In this document: one piece after another, positions 49,201 through 61,795 of the stretch | How the letters are laid out: every line of letters begins with the position of its first letter | Position numbering within the stretch: position 1 is the first letter of the stretch | Source: Acanthornis magna | Taxonomy: Eukaryota; Chordata; Aves; Passeriformes; Acanthizidae | DNA length: 64,000 bases | Direction of reading: 5' to 3' | NCBI GenBank assembly: GCA_036785705.1 | Contig: JAWUZG010000036.1 | Span: forward strand, 9,853,501-9,917,500 | Program-made: the position numbers and the translations under genes | Notes under the pieces: generated by a model | Told to the model about the DNA's origin: nothing | The model's database searches: none | Seen by the model: only the letters and a program-made list of their open reading frames with translations

Positions 49201-50640
49201 ATAGTGGAGATATGGTATAATTTGGGCACATAATTTCAAGGTATGTGTTACAGTTGATGTAGCAAAAATAGGCGGCTCTCTTCTCCATGTAGGAATTGAG
49301 TCCTTGGAAACTTTGCAAGTACTTGTTTGTGATAAATCAAGTTTCATACATACTATATCGCTAATTAGTCACAATAATTAGAAAGTATTGGTAATTTCAT
49401 TAAAACCTGTCTTCTTTCCAAAACTGGACAAAGTTTTTAGATTGAACAAACCATTCCCTCACCACATGTGTCAGTTAGGTCCTGAAATTTAGTTTTTGAC
49501 AGACTAATTTCAAAGTACTGATAACTCTGCCTGTCTTGTATTGAAGCTGGTAGCACCAAATCAAATTCCTTAGCTTATTTTAACCTCAGATATAATTTTA
49601 ATAACCTTTCATAATTTTTTTTCAACTTGACCTTTTCAGTCTGACTGGATTTTAATCTTCTACAATGCTGTGCTGGAAAAGAAGCGGGTTTTTTTCCCCC
49701 TTTCTGTTCTTAATCACAAAATTCCATGTTAGAGGACACACAGAATAAAATGCTTTTAGGTGTATGACTGAATTCAAGATCAGAGTTTAAAGAAAGGAAT
49801 GTTGATACCTCAGCTTTAAAAGCAATGCAGACATTCAGTACCAGTGCTGGATCGTTAACAGTCCCTGCTAAAACCCATGGGGATCGACAAGCTCTGCAGG
49901 TGCCTGAGGCTTCCAAAACTCACGGAGTTCTGCTTCTGCACATGTCCAAATATCTGAGTTACAACAGTGCTGAGCAGCCAAGAGAAACTGTTAAAGTTAT
50001 ATTTATCTACTTGGAATCCTGAATAATTTACTAAAAATATATCCAGAGTGCTGAATTACTGTGAGACATAAGAGTGCTTGTTTTTTGAGCAAAGACACTG
50101 TATGTATGGTGTGTGTAAGGTACTGAAGTGCATGAAAGACAATAAGTGATATAAGTATTTGAAAAATTGTTGAGCATATCTCAAAGAATGTTCATGTATG
50201 CGTGTGTGTTTTCTGCCAAAATAAGAAGGCAATGGGTTTGAAATACAGCTATTTGTTACACTAGTGTGATGTTTGCTTGTTGTTTCCTTGAAGATGCTCA
50301 GAAGGCTGAGGAACTGTTACATTTTATTTCATCTATTAGATGATGGGTGAAAGACTGTTAAACAGTGTTTTAGTGAAACAAACTCAAAATAAAAATAGTT
50401 TTTGTGGGAGCACTGTTCAGTTGTTGACAGAGTTAAATCAAAGAGATGGTCAAGACAACGGTGAGGATCAGAAGAGCCATCTTGTAACACTGAGAAGGCA
50501 ATTGTGGTAAAATAAGGAAAATAACAATATTCTTGGACCATTCAGTCTGTTGCTTTTCTTCCTTGTGCGGGTCCTATTATTTCATTCCTTCCACTTGTTT
50601 TTCATGATATAATGATCAGTTTAAACAGAGAGGCAGCATA
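46213..50640. other. Noncoding AT-rich DNA, no gene seen
   Basis: Short frames only. A small hairpin lies at 46632-46655 (aattctca / tgagaatt). Around 47520-47710 the words cattaatgag, atgcaaattaaat and ttatttgcaattta give a conserved-element look, but this is weak evidence. No mobile element was identified. Confidence 0.5.
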
Positions 50641-51860
50641 AAACACAGAGTAAAGCAGAGTGGTCCATACCCTGCATATTGTGCTGCCTGCTGGTGCTGG
50701 CAGTGTCCTGGGAAGTAGGAGACGATATGGATGGCAGTGGCCAGGTGTTGACAGCGAGAGGCTACAGGACTGGCATCAGGGGAAAGGTTGGAGCTGTCCC
50801 ATGCTGTCACAGTGCCATTCATGCTCTGAAGCAGCCCACCACTGGACAAGCTTAGCTTTACAGTCATATATGCAGTGTGTCTGGGAAAATGTACTTAAGA
50901 AAGGGCAAAAATGGCAGAGAGAGGAGGAAGTGTGAGGAGGAAGGTGCAGCAGTGAGGAACTATTATGAACTGTCCACCGGCCCCAATCCTCATCGCTCTG
51001 CAGCCTTCATTGAGGGGAGGCAGAGGAGTTGCAAATGAAAGAATAAGGTTGAGCCTGTGAAGAGGGGTAGAAGTGGAAAGAAGGTGTATTTTAATTTGTG
51101 CGTTAATTTCCCACAATCCAGATCTTTTTTAAATGGATAAAAATTAAATTAATTTTGCCCCAGTTGAGTCTGTTTTGCCAGTGATGGCAGTTAGTATGTG
51201 ATCTCCCTGATTTTATCTCAACCATGACCTTTTAATCTTATTTTGTTCCCTGACCTACTAGGGCCAGTGAGAGCATACCTGGGGGTGTTTGGCCATTAGC
51301 CAAATGTTGTTAACCCAACATAGAGGTACACGTGTACACCTACTGAAACAGTTGAGGATCTCAGGATCTCATTATCATTGCTCTTAGCTGTAAACAAAGC
51401 TGTAACATGGGAAGTTAACTACAGCATATTAAACCAAAGCCATTAAAAGGTGTGAGTTTAGCAAAAGGTCTGAACATCATGGTTTTAGTTGAATTTGATT
51501 GACTCAGCACACAAACACTCTGTAGCATAACTTAAGCCCTGCAAAAAAAAAAAAAAAATACATCTGTAAAGATAAATTCATAATTTAGCCAAATTTAGGC
51601 TTCTACTTTCCACTTATATGTCACCTCAATAGTGTGATGAATGTCAGTCCTCCAGCACTGCAAGGTCCCCACTTTCCTGAAATGGCTGATTGAAAGAGTG
51701 CTGTGCTGGGTCAAGCAGGGCAGGGGATGTGCAGGAAGGGCTGCAGCCCCTTGGTGGTCTCAGGGACACTGTCACCACTGCCAAGCTTCCTGTGGTCCAC
51801 AGCTCTGGTTGCTGCCCTCCCCTGTCCTCTCCCTCCTGCACAGCTGCTACAAGAGCTCTC
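50641..51860. other. Two mildly GC-rich patches without an identified gene
   Basis: About 50641-50930 and 51641-51860 are richer in G and C than their surroundings and so carry overlapping frames on both strands (for example 51703-52077 plus and 51644-51841 minus). No domain or splice pattern was recognised. A poly-A run of 16 lies at 51543-51558. Confidence 0.35.
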
Positions 51861-53905
51861 CTGCCTTTATTCCAAAATGATTTTTAGATTTATTTTTTCA
51901 AATCTGCTAGCTAAATCCCTAACCTGTCTTTCTTCAGAATGGGTGCAAACACAGTGTCTGAACTACATGGTGATTTTCTGCAGTAAGAAACCTGGGCAAG
52001 AGCCAGACATTTTATTGCTCATCCCATGTCTTGCTTTCTTTGGTAAAAGAGCTGGGGATTGTTCCCTGCAGACCTGATGCATCTGACAATAAAAAATGTC
52101 TTTCATGCCTTTCTCTCCCTCTCAGAAAGAGATCCCTTAATGTCCAGTGATGCCTTGCAATTCAAAATACTAATTGATACAAACTAGGTTCTGTAATTAA
52201 AACAGAAAGTTGAATTGTCTTGAGGGCCTTTTCAAAAATAAAAATTAGTTGAAAAGAAGTAGCTGAGACAGCTGGAGAAGAGGTACAAATGGTTAGCCTT
52301 ATCCAGCCATTTAAGTGATTCTTGATTACTGACTGCAGGCCTCGGACTATTAGATTCTATCTTGAAATTGAAAACGTATATGAAATGATGTTCCTATTGT
52401 AACTACATACTCAATGAACGTTTGTTCACTGAGTACTCACCTTTGCAGCCTAAGAGAATACATCTTATTCCTAGTACTGACAGTGTGGGTGGTGTAATTC
52501 TACACAAGATTATTTGAGGACCCCGAAGGTAGAAATGGCACCTTTGAAATTGTAGTCTTGCAATTTCTGAGCTACTAATGAACGGCTGAACCTCCTTCAA
52601 AAATGCTAACTATTCATTATTAGAGCACTGAGGCTGATTTAATCTGTATCTGGCTGAGAATTATTCTGGCTCTGAAATCATTATGGGGCTGGCCAAGAGG
52701 TACTGGACTGACGGCTGCCGAGAAGAGCAGAAATGAAGTTTCACCTAACTAGTCATCACTGAGGAGAGATTGAACACACCTGGCTCATCAAATATAACTT
52801 ACCAGCTAGTTCTTATTCTAGCAAGTATGATCACTCCTGCTGTGTTTTCACTTTAAGTAAAAAATTCATAGCCACTTGCTGCTGTGTGTGGACCTGGATA
52901 TGGCTCCTCAACTGGAAGGAGAACACAAGAGTTCTTATTCTGGTAAAAAGCGTGATTATATTCTTTTTGAGCTACAGCAACAAAGAGAACAAGAGTCAGC
53001 TCTGCTTTGCCTGGAGCAGCAAGGAACACCAGCTAGAAGTACACTCTTGAGGGAGGTATAACGTATGTCCATATGTCACACGTGGACAGATGCTACTTCA
53101 AGTACAAAACCACTGGTTCAATCACAGCTCTTGAATGTTTAGCACTTCAGAAAATCAGACAACTTATTTTGCTGCTCAACCAAGACTTCTAAAACCTAAT
53201 GTCACTCATTTATTCCTTCTCCATTCTTCAGTTTGATCAGAGTGATCAAGCACGTGAGGTTTTTACACAAAAATGTGCAAGTAAATTCAGAAACATTATT
53301 TTCATCTGTTATGTAACCACTTCTTTCGGAGAGGCAGATTCTTGCGTCAATCTATGCTCTCTGTGGTATGATGGATAAGGTACTCCCACACTGAATCACA
53401 ATGGCTGGAAGAAATAGAAAAAAATTTCCCTTGGGAGAGACAGTCTATCCAAAAATCAAACCTGGAGATATAGTCTAGCTCTAGCTTCCCTGATATCAAA
53501 AGAAATCAGATTACAGTTATACTATGAAAAATTAGTATTTCTACTTTGGCAAACAGAAAGGTATCAAGGTCACTTGTTCTACCTCCCATATAAACACCAT
53601 CTCTTTTTCAGCTTTACCAAAAGTAATAATTCTTTGTGGAACTTTTCCATTGTGGAGAAAATGTATTTTCCATTGGCACAAAATATGATGACATAACAGA
53701 GATTTTATTTTCAACTGGAAAATAGATATCTGCATAGACATTTTCTAACTATATCTGTTATATCCTATGTCTACACAGAGAGATCTTAAAATTGTTCATA
53801 CACACATTAGGTATTGAACCCTGTATTTCTTCGGATGGCACATGACATCTCCCACTACAATTGGTAGAGGAAGTCAGATGCCTTTGTGAGGTGATTCTGA
53901 TTTTG
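51861..53905. other. Noncoding DNA, no gene seen
   Basis: Short frames without recognisable products. No repeat family was identified up to the CR1 boundary at about 53906. Confidence 0.5.
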
Positions 53906-53940
53906 TAGAATCATAGATTAATATACCTTATTAAGGTTGG

Positions 53941-54547
53941 TGTCTCAGGTTAGAGACAATTTTCCTGGGTGGAAAGTGCTCTGAACAGAACACCTCCCCC
54001 CACAGCAAAGGCCTCTGGCACCCCCTCCCCCACAACAGCAGAAGCTCTAGAATGAAAGTGGAAAAAGCTGTTTATTCAGCACTACCTGCCAATCCCTCCT
54101 CTTCCCCACAAAGCACAGGGGAAGGGGAAAGGGGAAAAGGAATCACCAAACCCGAATGAACAGTTGATGAACTTTAGTGTCCTCAGGTGTAGCGACCCCT
54201 TTCCGGGGGCTTTCCCCCCAAGGATTTCCTGTCCACCGTCCTCCGGGGCTCCCAGGGTTCTCTGACAAAAAAGTCGAGGAAAAAAGGGTCCAAAAAAAGA
54301 CGATGAAGAAGCAATCCCAGGGGAGGAGGGAAAAAAAGCAGCAGTCATAGCAGCAGCAGCAGCAGCAGCAGCAGCCCGACTAAGCAATGTCCCTTCCCCC
54401 CGGAACAGCGAGCGGGGGAGAGTTTCCAAACATCCCGCTTCGGCAGAGCTTCTCCTGGCTACTGAGCACAGTTAAAGCTACAGGACATTTTAGGCAGGCA
54501 TGCAAACGATACGGGATACAGGATTATCATTACATCACCCCAGGACA
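53941..54547 (-). mobile_element. Solo retroviral LTR (607 bp) nested in CR1
   Basis: The element starts TGTCTCAG on the plus strand and ends CCAGGACA, giving TG...CA edges with imperfect terminal inverted repeats (sense strand TGTCCTGG...CTGAGACA). It is flanked by gttgg (53936-53940) and gctgg (54548-54552), a 5-bp target duplication with one change. On the minus strand AATAAA lies at 54076-54071, followed by a T- and G-rich stretch, as expected for a poly(A) signal in R and a U5 of about 100 bp. No gag, pol or env sequence and no second LTR are present, so it is a solo LTR left by LTR-LTR recombination. The 5-bp duplication would fit an ERVL-like class, but this is weak; the family is not identified. 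It is GC-rich with several CpGs, unlike its surroundings. Confidence 0.85.
54351..54374 (+). repeat. (CAG)8 trinucleotide repeat inside the LTR
   Basis: Eight uninterrupted CAG units (CTG in LTR sense). The antisense frame reads it as a poly-alanine string, which is a by-product and not a protein. It may vary in length between copies or individuals. Confidence 0.9.
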
Positions 54548-55192
54548 GCTGGAAAAAACTTCAGAGGTCACTGAGTTTAACCTTTGACCAAACACCATCA
54601 TATCAACTAAACTACGGCACTAAGTGCCATATTGAGTAATTTCTTAAATGCTTCCAGGAATTCTGATTCCATCGCCTCCCTGGGTAGTCTCTTCCATTGC
54701 CTGGCAACCCTTTCTGTGAGGAAATTCTTCATGATGGAACATGCTGGAACTTCCCCTGGCACAGCTTGAGCCCATTTCCTTTCATCCTGTCAGTGGCTGC
54801 CTGGGAGAAGGGCAGGCCAACCCCTAGCTGGCCACAGCCTCCTTTCAGGCAGTTTAGGGAGTGATAAGGTCTCCCCTGAGCCTCCTTCTCTCCAGGCTGA
54901 ACACCCCCAGCTCCCTCAGCTGCTCCTCACAGCACTTGTGCTCCAGACCCTTCCCCAGCTCCGTTGCCCGTCTCTGGACTCGCTCCAGCCCCTCAATGTC
55001 TTTCTTGCACTCAGGGGCCCAGAACTGGACACAGCACTCGAGCTGTGGCCTCACCAGTGCCCAGTCCAGGGGACAATCCCTGCCCTGCTCCTGCTGGCCA
55101 CACCATTGCTGCCCCAGGCCAGGATGCCATTGGCCTTCTTAGCCACCTGGGCACAGCCTGGCTCATGTCCAGCTGCTGTTACCAGCACCCTC

Positions 55193-57344
55193 AGTCATGG
55201 CTGGGCCTGGTCCTCTGTTTGTCTGCGTGGGCCATGAGATCACCCTCAAAATAATCTACTCTATAACCTTCCTGGGCACTGAGCCTCGGACAAGACTGAT
55301 GTTCCTTTATTTTAGGTAACTTAAGTTGCTCTTGAGTTGTCTTTCTATTCCCCTTGCCTCCAAAGGACTTACACCCAACCACAGTGCATCCAAACCTAGT
55401 TAGATTAAGCCCACATCCATATATAGTTAATTTATCCCCATTTGTTCAGTTCTCCCAGCAGGAAAAGAACAAATTCTTCCATGCCTGTTAGCTTTTCTTA
55501 AGACATACAACTCATCCTGCCTCAGAGGATTCATACAGTAAGGATTTCAAATTTTCTGGTACAGGAAGTTTGTGATTTCAGTTTTTCTTTCATAATGTTC
55601 AGAATTGGAATGACCTTTAGCTATAATTAAATTCACATAGAAATGTTTACATAATTTTCTAAAAGCTGATTGACCAAATATTTATGTGGTGTCACAGACT
55701 GGCTTTAATGAAGAACACTTTATGAGTGATTCTTCACTTTTAAAGAGCTTTATTAAAATACATCTTTAACCAAATTCTGCTATTTAAAAAAAAAAAAAAG
55801 CATATATATCTGAAATAGTTTCTTTTTTTCCTCCTGACAGTTAGTCTTCTGGGGGGCCGCAGGCCAGGAAAAATCTCTGACAGGAGCAGTATTTTCTTTG
55901 TTGAGGTAATCCTAACAGATTAATATATTTGGCCATGAAGGTTGTTCTTTTTAGAGCACTTTGAAAGCACAAGCAGAGCAAGGAATGCTTGAAAGTGCAT
56001 GGAATTTGATTTACATTTTTAGAACAAAGAAACAAATGAAAATGTGACTATTGTCTTTATCTTCAGTGTTATTGTATGTGGTATCCTTCTATAATCTTCT
56101 CTTGTAATGATACTTAATAGCTGCCTTTGAAATATTAATGGAAATTGTCACAGGCAAGGGAGAGATATTACTGCATCTAATGAAGCAAAGGAGGACTGAA
56201 AGGAAAAAAAGAACAATAAGTTAAATCTGAACAAATAAAAGAATTTAGCTTATTTCTGAAATTTAACCCTTTACATGGATAATTGTCATAAAATCAAGCT
56301 AAGTGAATGCAGTTGTTATTTAACATATTAGTGCACCCTTCATGAAAACTTACAGAGCAGTTACAGTACATAGATTTTGGATGTAAGAATTTAAGTGTAT
56401 ATGATTTATCAGCCCTTAACATATCATTATAATAATACTACTATAAAATACATCCAATTTTTCTTACACTATACTAAATGAATTCTTCCTGACTGAAAAT
56501 TATACGTGCTTCAAATAATTCATAACTAAGAAATAAATAACATTTTATCAGGAAAAAGTATAATTTGGTAGGAAATATGACTCTTGTCAAAATACAAACA
56601 TGGGCATCATATTTAAACATATATCCCACTATGTCTCCAGTCATCTAACATCTACAAAAATTACTATTGCATAGCAATTGTCCTGACAAGATAAACAAGC
56701 GTGTAAAAGGAAGCTGTAAAATATAAACTAATACCTTAATAAGTATATTAGCATTTTGTAGAAAGTTTTCAACTATTGTCGTCTTTTGGTAATGGAATGT
56801 TCAGTGAAAGACAAAAATACCACCCAAATAGAGGCTATTTCACCTGACAGCAGTTTGTTCACTACTTGCTTGCCTAACCCAGAGAAAGAGGAATTTTTAA
56901 AACCCTGTCTAGTTTTAGTTAGAAGATACTTAAACTACATTTTTAAGTAAAGCTAAATATATTTAGTTAAAAAAAAAATTTAAAAAATACATTAAATCTG
57001 CAGGAAGCTCTAAATTTGTTGCAATTGACTTGAATAATTACTGGAATAATTAATGGAAAATTAATTGAATAATTAATTGCTTGAATAATTAATGGAAAAT
57101 TTCATTGACTGTATTGAATGCCTATGTTTTGCAATAGTTTTGAAGAAAGTAAAGGCATGGAATTAATGAAAGTTATTGACTTAATCCTTGAGAAAACCTT
57201 TGTTGAAATGATTAATCTGGAAATGATAGTAATTTCTCCAGAGAAATCTATGTTTTTCTATATTCAGTGTTTGCAATTAAATAGTTCAGAAATGGATGTA
57301 AGGTAAAAAAAGAACTTAACACCAGAAAACAAGGAAGTCTGGGA
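55193..57344. other. Noncoding AT-rich DNA, no gene seen
   Basis: Contains a poly-A run of 14 at 55786-55799 and a cluster of TAATTA-bearing direct repeats at about 57031-57105. No gene, RNA or further mobile element was recognised. Confidence 0.5.
57031..57105 (+). repeat. Direct repeats with TAATTA words
   Basis: gaataattaatggaaaatt occurs at 57044-57062 and again at 57083-57101, a 39-bp period, with a partial related unit (gaataattaattg) between. It could be a small duplicated homeodomain-site cluster or just AT-rich slippage. Confidence 0.6.
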
Positions 57345-57585
57345 TGGTTTTTTTGTGTGTTTGTGTTTGATTTGTCTGTGTGTGTGTGTGTGTGCGCGCG
57401 TGTGAGAATTGGGGGGATGCGGGTGTTTTTTAGTTTGGTTTAGTGTTTTTTTGTTTGGTTGGGGATTTTTGTTGTTTCATTTGTTTGTTTTAGGTTTTGT
57501 TTGTTTTTGTTATTTTTGTTTGGTTTTTGTTTGGTTTGGATTTTGTTTTGGTTTTGTTTGTTGTTTGTTTTTTTGGTTTTTTAAC
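57345..57585 (+). repeat. (TG)n(CG)3 run followed by a G/T-only tract
   Basis: 57377-57404 is an unbroken alternating pyrimidine-purine run (TG units, then CGCGCG, then TGTG), the type of sequence that can adopt Z-DNA. From about 57409 to 57585 the plus strand is almost free of C and low in A, made of TTTG, TTTTG and TTTGG units. The open frames on both strands here (rich in Phe/Gly/Cys or Lys/Thr/Asn) are products of the repeat. Confidence 0.8.
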
Positions 57586-60500
57586 CTGTGAAATGATTAT
57601 GGAATAATCAGATCTACAACACCTGGAACCTGAAATCACACTGATTACAAAAAATATGTAGAACATCATTAAAGCTGGTTCATTTTTTTTTATATGAAAA
57701 GAGAAAAACATGCTTGCAAACCCAAGCATCTTACATATATAATGTGTATGTAATGCTGGTTTGGACATATAAAAATATTACAACGTAATTTTTGTGTATT
57801 TTAATGGAATTGTAATTTTCATCCAACTGGAATTTTAAAATATAAGAAGTCAAAAATCATTAATCACTAAAAAAGGAAATGATCATGTGACTTTTTGACA
57901 ATAAATATGAATTTGCTGAATTTTGTTTATAAAATTTACTGCCTGTTCAAATGTATGTACTTAGACATAATGCATCCATCTAGAGTTAAAGAAATGTCAA
58001 ACTCGTTCTAATGCTATAATTATGAGACTGCTGATAACATCTAGTAACAGAAATATAAATCCAAAGAGCAAAGGATCTGATATTATGTAATAAACAGCTA
58101 TATACACCTGGCGCAGCTATATTTATACATATGAACATAATCAACTTTCAGAGGCAGATGAGAATGTAGTTGGTTAGGCATGATTGGGAAAAGCAAATAT
58201 TCAAGAAAATAAAGGAAGCTAAAAAAGTTTAAAACAATATAATAAATTTCTAGATTTTCATATTATTAATTTAGAATGCTATTCTTAAAATTATTAGCTA
58301 AAATCACCTTGATTTAAATATGTACTCAGCAATGCAACTCTTGGACTGCTTCTGAGCCTAGTGGTCAACTAATATGGAAATGAATAAATTATCAATGCAC
58401 TTCCTTTTACAGGATATTCACTTGCTGGTAGATTCTCAGGCAAAAACCGAGTTTGGCCTTTCACATGCAGTACTCTTAGACAAATTGTGCCATGTGTTGC
58501 TACACAGAAGTCCGAGATTTCTAGAAGAAATCTTTAGGGGTATGTATGAAATGTGAATGGGAAATTCTTAGGGAGTATCTACTATGTCTAGAATTTTCAT
58601 ACGCACAATAAGAAATAATGAAAATCCCAAATGTTTCTAAATCAAATCACCAAAAAAACCCCCAAAAAACCCTAAGTAATCACACCTTTTGTGGCTACTT
58701 TAATTTTTTAATATTTTTCCTGACTTTGAGTGAAGACATTCTCAGCAATTATTTCCTAGATAATGTTTTTAAAGCAACAAATTTTGAGAAATTAAGATAC
58801 CCTGAGTGAGCCTGTAGTCAGATAGTTCCTAAGCCATTCTAGTAAACATGACTTATAATTTTTACCTGAAATTTGTAGAAGGCTAACATTCTCTGTGTAA
58901 AGATGGTGAATTGTGAACCAAGCACTTGAAACTAATGTTCCATTTAAATCACCTCTACTATCATGTAAGACAGAAAAATATACATTTTCCAAAGCTTTAG
59001 GGGGAGGTATTTGTTGACTCTAAAATAAGTTACAGAACATTCCCTTCATTTCCAGACTGTTAATGCTTATCCATGGCTTAAGTAAGAATACTTACTTTTT
59101 CTCTTCAATTGTGAACATTACAAACAGAGATTAGTGGCCTTTCACTTCAGAGCTGTCAGAGTTAAAGTGACGTGAAGCTATTAACATTCTGTTGCAAGTG
59201 GCCAGAAGCTTCCTCTGAGATTCCTCTGTCTTTTGTGTTTTACTTTTTTTTTTTCCTCCCCCTATCAAAAGATCACTAAAACCCTTAGTTTGCACTGTTT
59301 TAATGAAGATCACGCATTCCCTTTTAACTTGAATGAGGCCCTGGCAGAGTATCTTCCAATTATTAGTGCTCCTTCGCAGCCCCAGATATTACACACTTCA
59401 AAAAGTCGGGTTATGCCATATAAACTACTTTATGATGCTCCACATGGAAGACTTTGAATGCAATAATTAGAAGGCATAAATCATTTCTATGAGATGACCA
59501 GTTATAAAAGGAATTTAGTATTAGCCTTACAATACTCTTGTTGGATTTATACTCTACTGCCTCAGGAGCTCACCAAAAATCCTCTATAAGTATAAATCTC
59601 TAAATATGAAACAAAATTCAAAAATTAGGAGAAAAGATGGACAAGAATGCTGAGAAAGATTAAGCAAGGATACATATGTACTGTTTATACTTTTGTGTTT
59701 TGTTACTTTCTATTTCTTTGGTACTGGATTGTCTTCTAGCTGTTTATAAGATCCTTGAGACATCTTTCATTTACAGTTTTTCAGCTTGGAGAATCTCTGA
59801 ATATGACTTAACCTGTCTGAAAATTTACCCATTTTGTAGTAAGCACAAACAGCTATTCATATGTTATAGAGACTTGGAGCAGAACACCTCGGAATGGAAA
59901 AGTGCGGAATGGAAAAGATTTTCCACTGTGCAAACGCTGGCAGAGAACATTTTCACTGCTGAGAAGATGTGAGGTGAAACTTTGGCTCATTGAATACTCT
60001 GAAGTTTTGATAACAACTTTAGGCAGCACCTCACGAAGTTTTATAAGCTGGATATGAAAGACCACTTCCTGTAGATATTAACCTGAGGGTTGCTATCCAT
60101 TTGCACATCCTTTTGTATGCCTTTACTTTCTATTCTACTCAGATATTTTAATCTTTGAATAAGATTTCTTCTTTTCTTAGAATTTTATACCAAATGTTTC
60201 AATGTAGCTGTGTTTATTTAACTTCTCTCATAAATATTATTAAAGCCATGTTGTTTTTACTTGCAGTAGAGCTAAATTTTGGGCTTTTAAAAGGCATAAA
60301 AATTTTCAAATAAACAGCAACTTCATGTATTGGTTCATGCACAATGTTACTATGAGAACATAATGACATTTACAATAGCAGTTGTAGTGAGAAATTAGAG
60401 GAAATACTTTTTATTTCCTCTTAAAAACTAAATGGCTCTTTTCAACTTGCAGAAGCAGCATTTCACAGCCTTTCATCATTCAGGAAATTATGGTTTTGGT

Positions 60501-61660
60501 TGCTTCAAGGTACCAGATTTTAGCGACCTTGAGCAAAAATCCTTGACCTTGATCAGCACTTTGATTTTTCAGTATCTTCCGATACTGGATATATCAGTAG
60601 CCATTTTACTACTTTTATCTTGCCCTTAAAAAAGTAGACAAAATCTGAAAAACAGATTTCTGAAACACAATCAAACACACAATTGGAGTATTGTCTTCAA
60701 AATTTAAAACTTTTTAAGTACAAAGATTTGACTGTTAACATGCAGAAATAATGATTGCTTTCCATGATTATCTGCACTTTTAAAAAAAGGTGGAATCAAT
60801 TGAAGTGGATCTAACATGGATAGACAAATCTACGCTAGCTAGTTAATTCATATAAACTTCACAGAAGGTGTTATCATGCTTAGTTTATAAATGAGGAGAG
60901 AGATACGGAGATGAAAGCTCAACATAAAAATTGAGATTTAATATTAAGCCTTATCATAAAAGACCCCACCAATGAATGGATTTGGATTCTGCAAACTAAT
61001 ACCATGACATATTTGTAAAATTAAAAAAAAAAAAAAAAAAAAAATTGCGGTTATAACAGAATTGTCAAAAAGCAAGACTAGCAACCACTTCGCTAAGGAA
61101 TATACAGAATTCTTCATTTTACATGAACGAGATCTCAGCATTTTATATACACATTGAAACTACTTTTATAATTTTGAACTGTATAGACAGTTTCACTGAC
61201 ACTGGGATAAAGTTTTAAAATTATATGAAATTATTTAAAATGCATTCTAAACTTAAAACCACTTTGAACAAAAATAAAGACCCCCACCTCCCACAAACCT
61301 CTTGGGTTGCTTCAACTGTAGTAGAAGAGGTATCCAGGTACAGCAGAATATGATTCACATGAAACCTCAAGAGTCAGAAACAGAATGACATTCCCTCCTT
61401 CTAAAACTGCAGAGAAAGAAAGCAAGAAAAACAACAGCCCTCTGTAAATTATCATCTCTGATTACAGAAAGTAAAAAAAAAAGAAAGAGGAAAGCACGAA
61501 GCATGTTGCAGTGTAACGAGTACTACCTGAGAGCTGCACTTCCCCGCACATGGCCTCATTCTGTACATAGTGAAATCAGTAACAAGGGTTCTTCTTGACT
61601 TGAGTGGATTCAAGATTGAGTTTATTGGCACTGTGCCCAAGAGGCATCATTGAAACTGTA
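57586..61660. other. Noncoding AT-rich DNA, no gene seen
   Basis: Holds a 15-bp x 2 direct repeat at 59890-59918 (cggaatggaaaag units), an A/C-rich patch at 58648-58673 and the poly-A run at 61023-61044. Frames such as 59233-59457 and 59676-59972 have no recognisable domain. Confidence 0.5.
61023..61044 (+). repeat. Poly-A run (22)
   Basis: Uninterrupted run of 22 A. No retroposed body is recognisable upstream, so it is recorded as a mononucleotide repeat and not as a retroposon tail. Confidence 0.85.
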
Positions 61661-61795
61661 AGAGGAAGGCCAGAGACTTCAGTGGGAATCCATGCATTGA
61701 CTGAAGCATGTCCTTAAGCAGATATCTGAGTCCCATAAAGTCAACAGATTTAAATATGTACTTTAAACCGAGAACATGTTTTGTTGAATCTTGGC
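61661..61795 (+). repeat. Degenerate ancient amniote interspersed repeat (copy C)
   Basis: The order 'gacttcagtgggaatccatgc', 'gaagcatgtccttaagcag' and 'gttgaatcttggcc' resembles a repeat I remember from bird and turtle DNA with the blocks 'gacttcaatgggact', 'aagcatgtgcttaag' and 'gctgaatcggggcc'. It shares the 'cttcaatggg' theme with copies A and B but may be a different family. It is strongly decayed, and the name is not known to me. Confidence 0.35.

Larger units (their letters stand above)
53906..55192 (-). mobile_element. CR1 LINE, 5'-truncated, split by an LTR insertion
   Basis: A minus-strand CR1 whose 3' tail (tagaatcataga on the plus strand, 53906-53917) and first UTR bases end at 53940. 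The element resumes at about 54548 (gctggaaaaaact) in exact continuation of the CR1 consensus. It then runs through the 3' UTR and into ORF2, where the minus frame 54854-55054 encodes [26 protein letters not shown] and [15 protein letters not shown], the conserved C-terminus of the CR1 reverse transcriptase protein. A stop follows soon after RGDLITP. The match fades near 55192. This copy is less diverged than the one at 2025-2670, so it is probably younger. It is inactive because of truncation, stops and the insertion. Confidence 0.92.

Noticed and set aside
54082..54429. Alanine-run antisense frame of 115 codons
   Set aside because: It is the translation of the solo LTR including its CTG repeat, not a gene.
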